A stretch of DNA of 50,056 bases from a virus. Both the position numbers and the translations under genes were made by a program. The stretch covers positions 1-50,056 of IMG/VR virus record IMGVR_UViG_3300005526_000003; one strand, written 5' to 3'. Positions 28,501-36,250 of this stretch are shown here, piece after piece; positions within the stretch are counted from its first letter, which is position 1, and each line of letters opens with the position of its first letter. Below the pieces are notes generated by a model. The model was not told where the DNA came from and made no database searches. It saw only the letters and a list, made by a program, of their open reading frames with translations.

Positions 28501-29651
28501 CTGGGATTATTCACCACATGCATCGTTTCTGGAAGAGTTAGATCCCTCCCCAGCTCTGCTTTCTTCGCCTTTATATCCCGATCTAAGAAGTCCTCCATCA
28601 TATTCACAGTGGCAGAGTGGACAATCTCATGTGTAGTTGTCTGAACGATATGCGCTGCCTGCTCTCCCGTTAGAACCTCAATCTGATGTATCTCTGGCTT
28701 GTAGACGCCCAGATACCCGGGCAGCCTCCTGCTGAACATAACAGGCACATTCTTATCCATGTGCTCCGCTAGCTTAGTCAGAAAGCTCTTCGCATATCCC
28801 TCTGCGTGAGGGAGCATCCGATCAATTATTTGTCCAGCAGGAATCACTGTCTGATCGGGTAGCTTTGTCAGCCTCTCTCCCTCAATATTCGCTACCCTGC
28901 TGAACCCCATCGTCTTATCCAGCGCCGCCGTAACCGCAGCCGGCTTCACCTCCGGTGGGATCGAATCAGCCGCTCTGGTCGATTCAGTAACGTCCCTCAA
29001 CGCCACCCGCGCCTTCGCCGCCGCCTGCTCTGGAGTAGCAAGAGCCTTCGCTCCCTTCAGTCCCGGACCTGGGATGAACATCGTCCCTAGGTCGTAGGCG
29101 AAGTCCAACGCGGTGTCAGTTGCGTTGACCGTATTCAGTATATCCCTCTTATGAATCGCCCAATCAATCCCCTTCTTCTTCGCCTCATCCGGCGAAGCCG
29201 CCCTGGCGAGCAGCGCCCCCGCCCTGTCCAGCCCTCGCTGAATTGGCGCTACAATGGCCGCTCTCCCCGCTTCCAGCAGGGGTGCGATCCCAATGTTCAG
29301 CAGATCCATTGCTGTCTTCAGTCCGTGGAGAGGCTCAGCCTCCGCGCTCGGATCAGCGAAGTCTTCTTTGTACTGGGCAACCGCCTGCCGATAACCAGCC
29401 ACCGCAGCATCCAGACTCGGCTGTATCTCCTCCTGAATCTTCCCCTTCGCCTTCTCCACGCCAGGCTTCATGCCCTCCAGCTTCTTCCCTCCCTCAATCG
29501 CCACATCTCTCAGCTTGCTGCCGAGCGAAGCCGGCTTCGGCTGGGCGGCCAGCACCTCTTGGATGTTAAGCCCTCTAGCCGCCGGTGGGGGAGGGACCGT
29601 GCCCGCTGGCACGTCCGGCGTTTTCAGCGCGTCGGCGAATTCAATCGGCAT
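25515..29651 (-). CDS. Very large internal virion/ejection protein with zincin protease domain, 1,378 aa
   Basis: Starts at ATG 29651, overlapping the previous gene by 11 bases (GAGGA upstream). The long helical/Ala-rich N-terminus is followed by a metallopeptidase domain: LGVYKPEIHQIEVL, the zinc motif HEIVH at 341-345, and about 95 residues later RHEFVAELFSN, the expected third-ligand region. The middle holds helical regions (AEFIERFEKGQGFSDSIL). A likely membrane segment (AYTALGAGVAGLMTWAM) lies in the C-terminal third. By size and order (third of three large genes after the tail genes) it is probably an ejection protein delivered with the DNA. The protease might cut a host or virion protein on entry. 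Confidence 0.85.
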   Translation of the reverse strand: MPIEFADALKTPDVPAGTVPPPPAARGLNIQEVLAAQPKPASLGSKLRDVAIEGGKKLEGMKPGVEKAKGKIQEEIQPSLDAAVAGYRQAVAQYKEDFADPSAEAEPLHGLKTAMDLLNIGIAPLLEAGRAAIVAPIQRGLDRAGALLARAASPDEAKKKGIDWAIHKRDILNTVNATDTALDFAYDLGTMFIPGPGLKGAKALATPEQAAAKARVALRDVTESTRAADSIPPEVKPAAVTAALDKTMGFSRVANIEGERLTKLPDQTVIPAGQIIDRMLPHAEGYAKSFLTKLAEHMDKNVPVMFSRRLPGYLGVYKPEIHQIEVLTGEQAAHIVQTTTHEIVHSATVNMMEDFLDRDIKAKKAELGRDLTLPETMHVVNNPSAPIMKELDQIIAEARLRAKRAGRDFYGLRGASVRQDFYGARTAMAFNRMSPRHEFVAELFSNSEFQEFLANSEKYASIGYKWKNMLNQLGMLIGRHLGLKGPHELQLLNQSMKVGTQLIKLQAEHKPPHHSISQIVAREGDAVITRGDIERATPVIGKPVDNAAVRKAKSSLAISVEQIIRAVSPESLGRNAKLAAATIASRITELEQRTSAWHAGSKTRANFWRARPDMTAEFIERFEKGQGFSDSILQRIANHYRAWGKRIADQDAKTGLSYEPRENYLYHVFEDSSGVAEYFTRKYGSKWGDPGFIKDRSFDLYKEAIAAGFRPRFSNPEDIMLARQHASDLAEMHTNILQDFERFGLATRKVVGGERIVRDIDPEGKVSFRVEKTEGTKQPEGSVRWRAPNGEVYWIDQHADAVMQNAFKSFSLWGDKGIAGIGFRGMMSLKNAVVPIRLALSLFHPLHVAGIDMAAGYTRAMAEMLSGQINPIHGFGKMLRASFGPVFENPKAGWRVMKAWKGQIPTSKLTTADAQALKILIETGVAPEMSVQYRTNARQNFANALRDAMAEMRQIRPLHAAGDVVKATWHAPWAVLSAMGAPVFEAWIPSLKAASAIKDAKSLLARNPELLENDAARLLAMRRIGKSVDNRYGEMAYNKLFWKRWMKDIAVLDTLSLGWQLGFIREYGGGMLDLGQWAKGSDKIGRIRKGEMDKVLFVSAYTALGAGVAGLMTWAMTGEQPTGLDYISPRTGEKNPDGSDQRVTTMFYSREFASLYKHIQNEGMVSGVSELALNKGSGLFGLMHEWATGVNGFGQKIRDPESDAFTKLEQTLAYTMADIEPISMRSMQEQITDRPEKMGVLSAMGFTPAPKYLTESVTTAHIKQAFRSYVAPRETPFERAEYSKEYTQLRQAYQSGADSYGEKLDGMVEKFQLSGDDQRRLIRSLNSTLPSEVRMFSRLPWEEQIKILNKASPEEVDLLLPHSNKKHVRNTWTPPEEQ

Positions 29652-30783
29652 CTGAATCGTCCTCTTCGTCCTCTTCGTCTTCCCCCTCCGTCGCCTTCAG
29701 CTCACTCTCCGTGTAGAATTTACTCCCCATCGCAATCATCGGCTGGCCATTAACCATATACCACTGATTCTGCCTGACCGACTTGGCATCCTTCGGCAGC
29801 GGTAGCGGCGCCCCCGCCTTCGATCCCTTCACCACCGGGGCCACCCGCAGGCCGGTAAAGACCCCTGAACTCCGGGCATTTTCATATACCCTGCGGGCCG
29901 CCTCAGATTCTGTCAGATGTTGATCCCTCACCATCCTCACCATCTCCTCGGCCAAAGGCCGGGAGCGAACGCGGAGATCGGCAGCATCCGCGCCAGGGTA
30001 GTCGACCTCCGCCAGATCGGTCATCGCCTTCAGCTGCTGCGCCTTCACCGGCGTCCCGCCCTCCTTCTTCACCTTCGTATCCCGATCCAAGGCGAGCTGG
30101 GTCTGGGCTCGGATCAGGGGGATCCTCGCCGCATCCACCAGCCCTGCCATCTCCGCATGTGCTCCCGCCTTCTTCCGATAGTCGACCTCCGCCTGCTCCT
30201 TCGCCGTTAGCACTGCCCGCTTTACTTCATCCATCATCCCCGGCCTCCAGGGCTGCTGAGCGAGCTGGGCGAACCTCTTATCCTTCACCACGCCAGGGTC
30301 CGCCGCCACCATCGCTTGAATAGCCTGAGCGTACCCGCCGGGGCTGTCCGGTACTCCATCTAAGATGTTGGCGAACTTCGACAGCCTATCATTCTGCATC
30401 CGATAGTTTCGAGAATCGACCTTCGACGCTGTGTCGGCTATTCGAGCGGCCGTCGAAGCCGTCTTCGCCGCGGCATCCGGCATTCCACTCTCGAGTTGAA
30501 TCGTCGCCAGCTCTGTAAAGACCCCCGAGAGTGCATCCGGGCTATTCACATCCTGGGGCGGATGGAGGTTCTGCATCAAGCTTAACATCCTCACTTGCTG
30601 CGCTAGCTGGATCTTATCCTTCTGCAGCTGCATCTGCTCTTCCTGCAGCTTGATCGGGGCCTCCTGGAGACGGAACTTATTGAGTTCCACCTCCTGCCCA
30701 CCCAGTTGGATCCTCTGCAGATCGAGCTGGCTCTCCAGCATTCCCGAGGTAAATCCACCGCCCAGTGCACCTGATTCCGGCAT
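29641..30783 (-). CDS. Coiled-coil internal virion/ejection protein, 380 aa
   Basis: ATG 30783, two bases after the previous stop. Residues about 20-75 are a long coiled coil (LDLQRIQLGGQEVELNKFRLQ, IKLQEEQMQLQKDKIQ). The rest is helical, with a C-terminal extension (YMVNGQPMIAMGSKFYTESEL) and a final acidic run (EGEDEEDEEDDSDAD). No enzyme motif. It is probably the middle of three ejected proteins, forming part of the trans-envelope channel for DNA. Confidence 0.75.
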   Translation of the reverse strand: MPESGALGGGFTSGMLESQLDLQRIQLGGQEVELNKFRLQEAPIKLQEEQMQLQKDKIQLAQQVRMLSLMQNLHPPQDVNSPDALSGVFTELATIQLESGMPDAAAKTASTAARIADTASKVDSRNYRMQNDRLSKFANILDGVPDSPGGYAQAIQAMVAADPGVVKDKRFAQLAQQPWRPGMMDEVKRAVLTAKEQAEVDYRKKAGAHAEMAGLVDAARIPLIRAQTQLALDRDTKVKKEGGTPVKAQQLKAMTDLAEVDYPGADAADLRVRSRPLAEEMVRMVRDQHLTESEAARRVYENARSSGVFTGLRVAPVVKGSKAGAPLPLPKDAKSVRQNQWYMVNGQPMIAMGSKFYTESELKATEGEDEEDEEDDSDAD

Positions 30784-30784
30784 C

Positions 30785-32587
30785 TCACCCTCCGTACTGC
30801 GGTAGGCCCGCTATGTTCTGCCCGCTGATCCCCACCGGCGTCTGGGAATTCAGCATCCCCGCCTGCCACTGAGCGATCAGGTTCGTCAGCAAACCGCCCA
30901 CCGCACCCTTTGTAGGTGCTCCTTCGCTGGTATTTGCATCTCTCCACCCCGCTGCTCCTCCCATGGAGGTGATCCAGGGCTGGACGACTTGGGTGTAGAT
31001 TTGGGCAGGGTTGGCGTCGGGGGCGATCTTCCCTCCCTTGATGGCGTTGTTGATTGTCTCAGCCATTCCCACAGTGAATTGCGTCTCTCCCATCCTGCCG
31101 TATCGCTGGTAAAAAGGTATAGAAGAACCGCGAGAATCAAAGATTCCAGTAAGAGCTTGGAAATTCTGCGCAGGCGAAGCACCAGCAACCAGGGAGGGAT
31201 TCTTGTGGTATGCAGCGGCATAGTTGTTCCACCCCACATTCTCTGGGTCCATCTTCCCCGGGCCGAAGGCGCTGGACAGGGCACCGACCGCCGCACCGAC
31301 TCCCGCACCGATCACAGTCCCCACTCCCGGTATTACCGATCCGATCGAGGCGCCTGTCGCCGCCCCGCTCAGAGCATCCGCGCCGGTGTTCCCTGACTGC
31401 CAATTCTTCGCAAAGTTATAAACTGAGAGAGGGATGGCGGCGTAGCCCAGCGCACTTCCTACTTCGCTCGCGGTCCCGCTCGAGAGCAGCCCCGCCGCCT
31501 TTCCTCCCATCACCCCCAGCCTGGCTGCATCTATTCCCGCCTGCCCGTATCCCGACACACCGCCCGCCTTTACTCCCTGGATGATTCCCAGGATGTCGCC
31601 TCCAGCCGCGCCCACCGCGCTGAGGTTCTTCGCAATCTGCGGGTCCATGCCGGGATAGCGGGAGAGAAATGAGGCGGCGCTCAGGGCTGCTGCCCCGGGT
31701 TTGCCGCTCGCCAGATTTAATCCGATCCCTGCCAACCCGCCTCCCATCGCGGCGGCTTCCCCGCCAGCGGCTTTAAAACTGAACATTCCCGTTAGATCAG
31801 GGACCGAGACAGCACCATCTGGGTAGCTGGTAGCTCCGCCCCCTCCTCCCGCTACTAGGTCGCCTCCACTTCCACCAGCCCCAAAGAGACTGGGGATGTT
31901 ATTGAGGTTCGGATCCTGTTGGAAGGCCAGGTCTTGGTAGCCGAGGTTCAGATCCGTATCGATCCCCGGTGCTCCGGCCCAGTAGGGGGTTGCATCGCTA
32001 CTTCCGCCTCCTCCGAATCCACTCGCCAGTCTGGAGAGTAGGCTAATGCTCCCCGGCAGTCCGCCCGCAATTCCTCCGACTGAGCTACCCAAAATGTTCG
32101 AAGCGCCCGCCATGCCTTGGAGGGCCTGGAAGGGATTCGCCGGCGAGATATCCGCACCGGCGAGGTGAGAGAGAGTACCGACCTGTTGCTGATAGAACGA
32201 GTCCGCTAGACCCTGACCATACTTTATCAGATCCGCATCCATCCCTCCCGATCCGTATCCCTTGCCGCCCGGCGCCGCTGCCGTCCTCGCAATAGCCTCT
32301 GTCCCCTGGTCCATCAGGAATTGGTATCCGGGGAGCTTGGTGACCGAGCTGGGATTCTGCATCAGCTTCAGTAGGTCCGCCCCGTACCCTGCCCTGTACC
32401 CCCCGAAGGGATCGCTCTGGCGGAATACGTCCTGAGCGGCGCCCTGGAGGTGGGCGCCCTCATACAGCCCATAGAGGTTGCCGGCGAGGTTCAGCCCCGC
32501 GCTGATATCCTGCATCCAAGGAGGAGTAGTATTTCCTCCCCCTCCTCCGCCCATTGCATCGTTCAGCTGATACTGGGGAGCAGGCAT
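30785..32587 (-). CDS. Gly/Ala-rich ejection-type protein with glycine zipper, 600 aa
   Basis: ATG 32587. It is rich in Gly, Ala and Ser with repeated GG tracts (MGGGGGGNTT near the start; FGGGGSS; GAGGSGGD). A glycine-zipper membrane segment is present (GASIGSVIPGVGTVIGAGVG), followed by a compact C-terminal domain (VGMAETINNAIKGGKIAPDA). Such features fit the first ejection protein of podoviruses, which can insert into or lie against the inner membrane. It has no metal-site or nuclease motif. Confidence 0.75.
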   Translation of the reverse strand: MPAPQYQLNDAMGGGGGGNTTPPWMQDISAGLNLAGNLYGLYEGAHLQGAAQDVFRQSDPFGGYRAGYGADLLKLMQNPSSVTKLPGYQFLMDQGTEAIARTAAAPGGKGYGSGGMDADLIKYGQGLADSFYQQQVGTLSHLAGADISPANPFQALQGMAGASNILGSSVGGIAGGLPGSISLLSRLASGFGGGGSSDATPYWAGAPGIDTDLNLGYQDLAFQQDPNLNNIPSLFGAGGSGGDLVAGGGGGATSYPDGAVSVPDLTGMFSFKAAGGEAAAMGGGLAGIGLNLASGKPGAAALSAASFLSRYPGMDPQIAKNLSAVGAAGGDILGIIQGVKAGGVSGYGQAGIDAARLGVMGGKAAGLLSSGTASEVGSALGYAAIPLSVYNFAKNWQSGNTGADALSGAATGASIGSVIPGVGTVIGAGVGAAVGALSSAFGPGKMDPENVGWNNYAAAYHKNPSLVAGASPAQNFQALTGIFDSRGSSIPFYQRYGRMGETQFTVGMAETINNAIKGGKIAPDANPAQIYTQVVQPWITSMGGAAGWRDANTSEGAPTKGAVGGLLTNLIAQWQAGMLNSQTPVGISGQNIAGLPQYGG

Positions 32588-32596
32588 TCAGTTCTC

Positions 32597-32800
32597 CTAG
32601 GTCGCCGGCGTCTGTGACACCAGCACCCCATTTACAAAGATCATCGTCCCATTGGCTCCGCCGCCGGTGAGCTTCGCTGTCACGATCGTCCCGCTGAATC
32701 GGCTGGGGGCGCCCAGTTCACTAAACCAAGTCCACCACCTATTCGTGGCGTGCCCCTGCTTATCTACCATCGGTTCTCGGAGATTAGGAACGTTGCTCAC
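32597..32800 (-). CDS. Small tail-associated protein, 67 aa
   Basis: ATG 32800 overlaps the previous stop (ATGA), giving tight coupling. The sequence (NLREPMVDKQGHATNRWWTWF, TGGGANGTMIFVNGVLVSQT) matches a short phage family that recurs next to tail genes: an N-terminal arm, a WW-rich turn and a beta hairpin. It may cap or trimerise a tail component. Confidence 0.65.
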   Translation of the reverse strand: MSNVPNLREPMVDKQGHATNRWWTWFSELGAPSRFSGTIVTAKLTGGGANGTMIFVNGVLVSQTPAT

Positions 32801-34284
32801 GACACACCTATACTCATCGACAGATCCACCGACCGTATCCGGAACGGAGTGGGAGACATGTGGGCGAAGTGATAGGCCCGGCGAGTGAAGGTTCCCTCAT
32901 CCCGCAGCTCCGGCCTTCTCTTCCCCATATCTACTCGGCGGGGGATGCTCCAATGCTGATAATCATCATCCGACCTGCTCACGTACAGATAGCTGCCAGT
33001 CTGCTGGTCGGAGTTGAAGTACATCTTATTCAGTATCTTCCTGTTCCGGGTGCCGAAGTCAACATTCGGAGTGTAGATATGAACCGGCGCCACCACTCCA
33101 TTATCCGTCGGGAACTCATAGTCTCCCTCGAAGAAGTACACCGACCCATCATAGATGCCCTGGAGGACGTGCCGGCTATTGCTGTCGTAGGCCATCCCCG
33201 TTACCCTCCACAGGGTGTCGCCGGGGCTGGACCACTGGTACCAGAGATTCTGATCAATATCATACACCAGGGTGAAGCGGGGGGAGGTAATATCCAGCCC
33301 ACTCCCCTGGTAGGTAATCCCGTAGAAGCGATGCCCTCCATGCTTAAAGGTCCATGAGTACAGCACGGTGGGGTTCTGGGTGAGCAGTGGGTCCAGTATC
33401 CTCTCTATCGGCGGTGGGGAGATGGGAGTGATCTGCAGGTTGTCCACCCTCACAATCTGTGGCGACACCGTGCGATTCGCTGTGGCGAATATCAAGATAT
33501 CATCAATCGTCTGCGCCGTGCCCTTCAGCGCTCCATAGTTTGAGAGCGCTCCCGCCAGTGGGGAGAGCGGCGAACCGGGGGGAGGATTGTTGGCGTCATA
33601 GAAAACCTCCATGCTATTCTCCTTCAGCGCAATCACATAGTTGAGCTGCTGAGTGAGAATTATCGCCTCTCCAGGAATTGCATTCGCAATCACCTTGTTG
33701 GTGGTGGTCCAGCTGGCTGGATTGTCCAGGGCACTTCCAAATATCTGCCCCTTCTCATCCATGAAGTAGACGGTCTGATCTAAATAGGCCAGACCTCGGA
33801 TGAACGACCCTCTAGTCCCAGGGAGGGTCGGCGTGGCGTAGGCAGAGGAACTGCTAGTGTAATACATGGTGCCATCACTGGCGAAGACCAGCGTGCTGGG
33901 AGTGGGCTGGAAATAATACTTCCACCCTGAGGCTTGCGGGTCTAAGCCGTTTGGCGTTCCGAAGACTACTCCATCGTTATAGATGGAGGCGTGCGCTCCA
34001 TTGGTAAGGACAGCGAAGGCACCGGCGAGTGAACCAAACCCTCCGACTTGGGCTGTCTTAAAATAGAAGATTCCATTCCCCTGGGTGGCACCGCCAGGGA
34101 TTATATTATAATCCAGGCTATACCCAATCCTCTTCTGCACCCAGTACTCGCCGGTGTTCGGGTCTTTCTCCCCGAACGCATTCACCAGCCGGGCATCTGT
34201 AAGAACACTCTCCCCTCGGTTGGAGGGCTGGGCAATCAGCGGCCACCGATGAAGGGGACGCATCCGAGGTGCCGGTGCATTCAC
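32797..34284 (-). CDS. Tail/neck stabilisation protein, P22 gp10-like, 495 aa
   Basis: I chose GTG 34284, coupled to the preceding stop (GTGA) and preceded by GGAGG; the frame extends upstream but as a shadow. It has repeated beta-blade segments (TVYFMDEKGQIFGSA, AFAVLTNGAHASIYNDG, YAYATP-type turns) and a closing region PFRIRSVDLSMSIGVS. The start RPLHRWPLIAQPSNRGESVL is typical of the family. P22 gp10-type proteins follow the adaptor, close the neck after packaging and connect the tail needle or spike. Beta-propeller-like fold. The order (adaptor gene just upstream) matches. Confidence 0.75.
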   Translation of the reverse strand: MNAPAPRMRPLHRWPLIAQPSNRGESVLTDARLVNAFGEKDPNTGEYWVQKRIGYSLDYNIIPGGATQGNGIFYFKTAQVGGFGSLAGAFAVLTNGAHASIYNDGVVFGTPNGLDPQASGWKYYFQPTPSTLVFASDGTMYYTSSSSAYATPTLPGTRGSFIRGLAYLDQTVYFMDEKGQIFGSALDNPASWTTTNKVIANAIPGEAIILTQQLNYVIALKENSMEVFYDANNPPPGSPLSPLAGALSNYGALKGTAQTIDDILIFATANRTVSPQIVRVDNLQITPISPPPIERILDPLLTQNPTVLYSWTFKHGGHRFYGITYQGSGLDITSPRFTLVYDIDQNLWYQWSSPGDTLWRVTGMAYDSNSRHVLQGIYDGSVYFFEGDYEFPTDNGVVAPVHIYTPNVDFGTRNRKILNKMYFNSDQQTGSYLYVSRSDDDYQHWSIPRRVDMGKRRPELRDEGTFTRRAYHFAHMSPTPFRIRSVDLSMSIGVS

Positions 34285-35009
34285 GCTCCGAACCTCCGCC
34301 GATTGAAGAGCCGCTGATCCGGCTGGGGCAGGATCGAAGTATCCTGCTCTGCATCCCACTCCTCCAGGGCTTGGAGGTAATAGGCCGCCATCCCGTCGCA
34401 GCGGGAGATGATCTCCGGGGACTGCCCTTGGCAGATCTCCTTCGACAGTCCCCACTCGAGAGTCAGCGCCCACTCGACCGGGAAGTTCATCTTATCCGTG
34501 ATCCCAACAAAGTTAGTCACCTGATTCCTGAACACCAGATGCAGGGTCCCCGTCGCTTCGTTCGCGTCCGGGACTAGCCAGCAGTTCACGTTGAGGCTGT
34601 ACTGCTGAGGGTCCACGAAGATCTGGGTGATCGGGCCCTGCTGGGTTGTTACCGAGAGCTGATCCCATTGCTGGCGGGAGATCTTGAATACTGGCCTGCG
34701 GGTCGAGCCCTGGCCGGCCGCGTACAGGTAATACTGGTCCTCCACCTGCATCGGCCTCGGCATCACCACTGTTCCGCTTGGGCCGAAGGTGTAGAGTCCC
34801 TGACCAGCGGCCAGTGTTACTGAGGTGTCCTGGAGGAGCCATAGGCGGATGCCTCTAGTCTGAATGAAATTGATTAGCTGGTTGAGCGTCCGAGAGTGTC
34901 GGGCGATCTCCTCCGAGTCGGGGTCGTCCCCAGCGGGGAGGAGACAGGCCTTACTCATCGCACCGCTTATAATCGAATAGCCGGTGTTGTCTGTCGCTGG
35001 TGTAGTCAT
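34281..35009 (-). CDS. Head-tail adaptor, P22 gp4/T7 tail-tube A-like, 242 aa
   Basis: ATG 35009 overlaps the previous stop (ATGA). The first half has a helix-turn region (DSEEIARHSRTLNQLINFIQ), then strands (TVTLAAGQGLYTFGPSG-type), and the C-terminal helices (VEWALTLEWGLSKEICQG, ISRCDGMAAYYLQALEEWD). This mixed helix/beta form and length fit the adaptor that docks under the portal. It should seal the packaged head. Confidence 0.75.
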   Translation of the reverse strand: MTTPATDNTGYSIISGAMSKACLLPAGDDPDSEEIARHSRTLNQLINFIQTRGIRLWLLQDTSVTLAAGQGLYTFGPSGTVVMPRPMQVEDQYYLYAAGQGSTRRPVFKISRQQWDQLSVTTQQGPITQIFVDPQQYSLNVNCWLVPDANEATGTLHLVFRNQVTNFVGITDKMNFPVEWALTLEWGLSKEICQGQSPEIISRCDGMAAYYLQALEEWDAEQDTSILPQPDQRLFNRRRFGA

Positions 35010-35392
35010 TGCTTGTCGAAGTCCAATAGAATCATGAAACACTTCGGAAGCGGACCCTCCAACACCCTGCAACCGGAGAGGTACAGTATCCCCCTCCAGT
35101 TCTTCTCCATGCGGGGTGAGGGAAGGCCCTCGTCGAATCGCATAGCATTCCGGCTTTCCAGGGGGAACATCAGATCGGCCTCCGATTCCGGCTTATTCCA
35201 CCAGAGTTTGAAGGTCATCTTCTCCTGAATCGCCCACACCGCCCCGTCCAGCCGAACTCCCTTCCAGCCAGTCGCCGGCGTTTGCAGCTTCGAGAGGTCG
35301 AGGATCGGGGTCGGGTCGAAGTCCACCTTCACAATTCCCTTGATGAGGATGGAGAAGTTCTTCTGCCCGTCCTTGATTACCTCGACCAACAT
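35006..35392 (-). CDS. Small head/neck protein, 128 aa
   Basis: ATG 35392, one base after the previous stop. The product has beta strands (VEVIKDGQKNFSILIKGIVKVDF, FKLWWNKPESEADLMFPLE) with Asp/Trp loops. This is probably a head-completion, head-decoration or tail-joining protein because of its place between the capsid genes and the adaptor gene. Specific family not recognised. Confidence 0.65.
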   Translation of the reverse strand: MLVEVIKDGQKNFSILIKGIVKVDFDPTPILDLSKLQTPATGWKGVRLDGAVWAIQEKMTFKLWWNKPESEADLMFPLESRNAMRFDEGLPSPRMEKNWRGILYLSGCRVLEGPLPKCFMILLDFDKQ

Positions 35393-35393
35393 C

Positions 35394-36173
35394 CTAGCGC
35401 TCCTTCATCGCAGCGTGGAAGTCGACCGTCATGGTCTTAACCGCTGCCGCCCCGGTCTGCACTCCCAGTGTCGGGGACAGATTGGCGGTGGTGAGGGTTA
35501 GGCCCGTTACCTGCAGCACTCGCCCCCGAGTGGGAAGCGTGGCGCCAGTTCCGCTTTGTGGAACATAGCCCACCATGCTGGGACTGCAGAACACGTTCAG
35601 GTTCCCATACCAGTCAACGTAGAACCCGAGGTCGATGTTCACAGCATTCGTCAGCGTATAGGCCGAGGTCGGAACCGCGGTTGTGACAGCGGTGCTGCTG
35701 ACTACACTAACAATATTCAGCACCGTCCCACCGCTCGCCTTCGTGAAGTAGATGCCATCCGCGATGGCGGTAAAGGGAGTGGTGGTGATGTTAGTCAAGC
35801 CGGCGATGAATGCTGAGTTCGTCACATCACTCAGCTGAAGGCGGGTGATGTAGAAGAGCTTCTTCCCCGCCAGCGTTCCCTGGGGGAGGGTGAAGTCAGC
35901 TGCGGGCAGCTGAATCGACTCGTAGTTACCCGAGGCGCCAGCCGTGGTGAAGAGTGCCAGTCCTCCATCCCCTGCCGAGTGCGCCACCGTCCCGGCACCG
36001 CCAGCCGATACTGTGTAGAGGCCCGAGACGCCGAGCGCATAATCGAAATCGTCTGCAAACATGTGGTAGAAGAAAGGGTTCCCGAATCCGCAATCGGCCA
36101 GTGGCCCATACGGCCAATCTGTGGTGAAGCCGGCTTGACCGCGGGCGGGCGTTGGGGAGCGTGGAACTGGCAT
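35394..36173 (-). CDS. Structural protein, 259 aa (possible head decoration)
   Basis: ATG 36173, after the palindromic hairpin that follows the capsid gene. The product starts PVPRSPTPARGQAGFTTDWPYG, then is beta-rich with Thr/Ala/Gly repeats (NITTTPFTAIADGIYFTKASGG, VDFHAAMKER at the end). It has no membrane segment. A decoration or neck protein fits. It is separated from the capsid gene by 77 bases that hold a strong stem-loop, which may set its expression level. Confidence 0.65.
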   Translation of the reverse strand: MPVPRSPTPARGQAGFTTDWPYGPLADCGFGNPFFYHMFADDFDYALGVSGLYTVSAGGAGTVAHSAGDGGLALFTTAGASGNYESIQLPAADFTLPQGTLAGKKLFYITRLQLSDVTNSAFIAGLTNITTTPFTAIADGIYFTKASGGTVLNIVSVVSSTAVTTAVPTSAYTLTNAVNIDLGFYVDWYGNLNVFCSPSMVGYVPQSGTGATLPTRGRVLQVTGLTLTTANLSPTLGVQTGAAAVKTMTVDFHAAMKER

Positions 36174-36197
36174 AGTTGTCTCCTGATAGACGGAGGA

Positions 36198-36238
36198 TTA
36201 TGTGGGTGAATAACACATCATGTTATCCACCCACATAA
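36198..36238. promoter_or_regulatory. Stem-loop with the shared palindrome after the major capsid gene
   Basis: TTATGTGGGTG-A-ATAACA-CATCA-TGTTAT-C-CACCCACATAA: 11 perfect outer pairs, a mismatch, and six inner pairs, with the core TAACAC-ATC-ATGTTA. It is the same core as at 3468, 11128 and 21216. It lies within the 77-base gap between the capsid gene and the next gene. A folded RNA here could trim or stabilise capsid mRNA or reduce readthrough. No T-run follows in the leftward direction. Confidence 0.6.
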
Positions 36239-36250
36239 CCGTGAGCCTGA

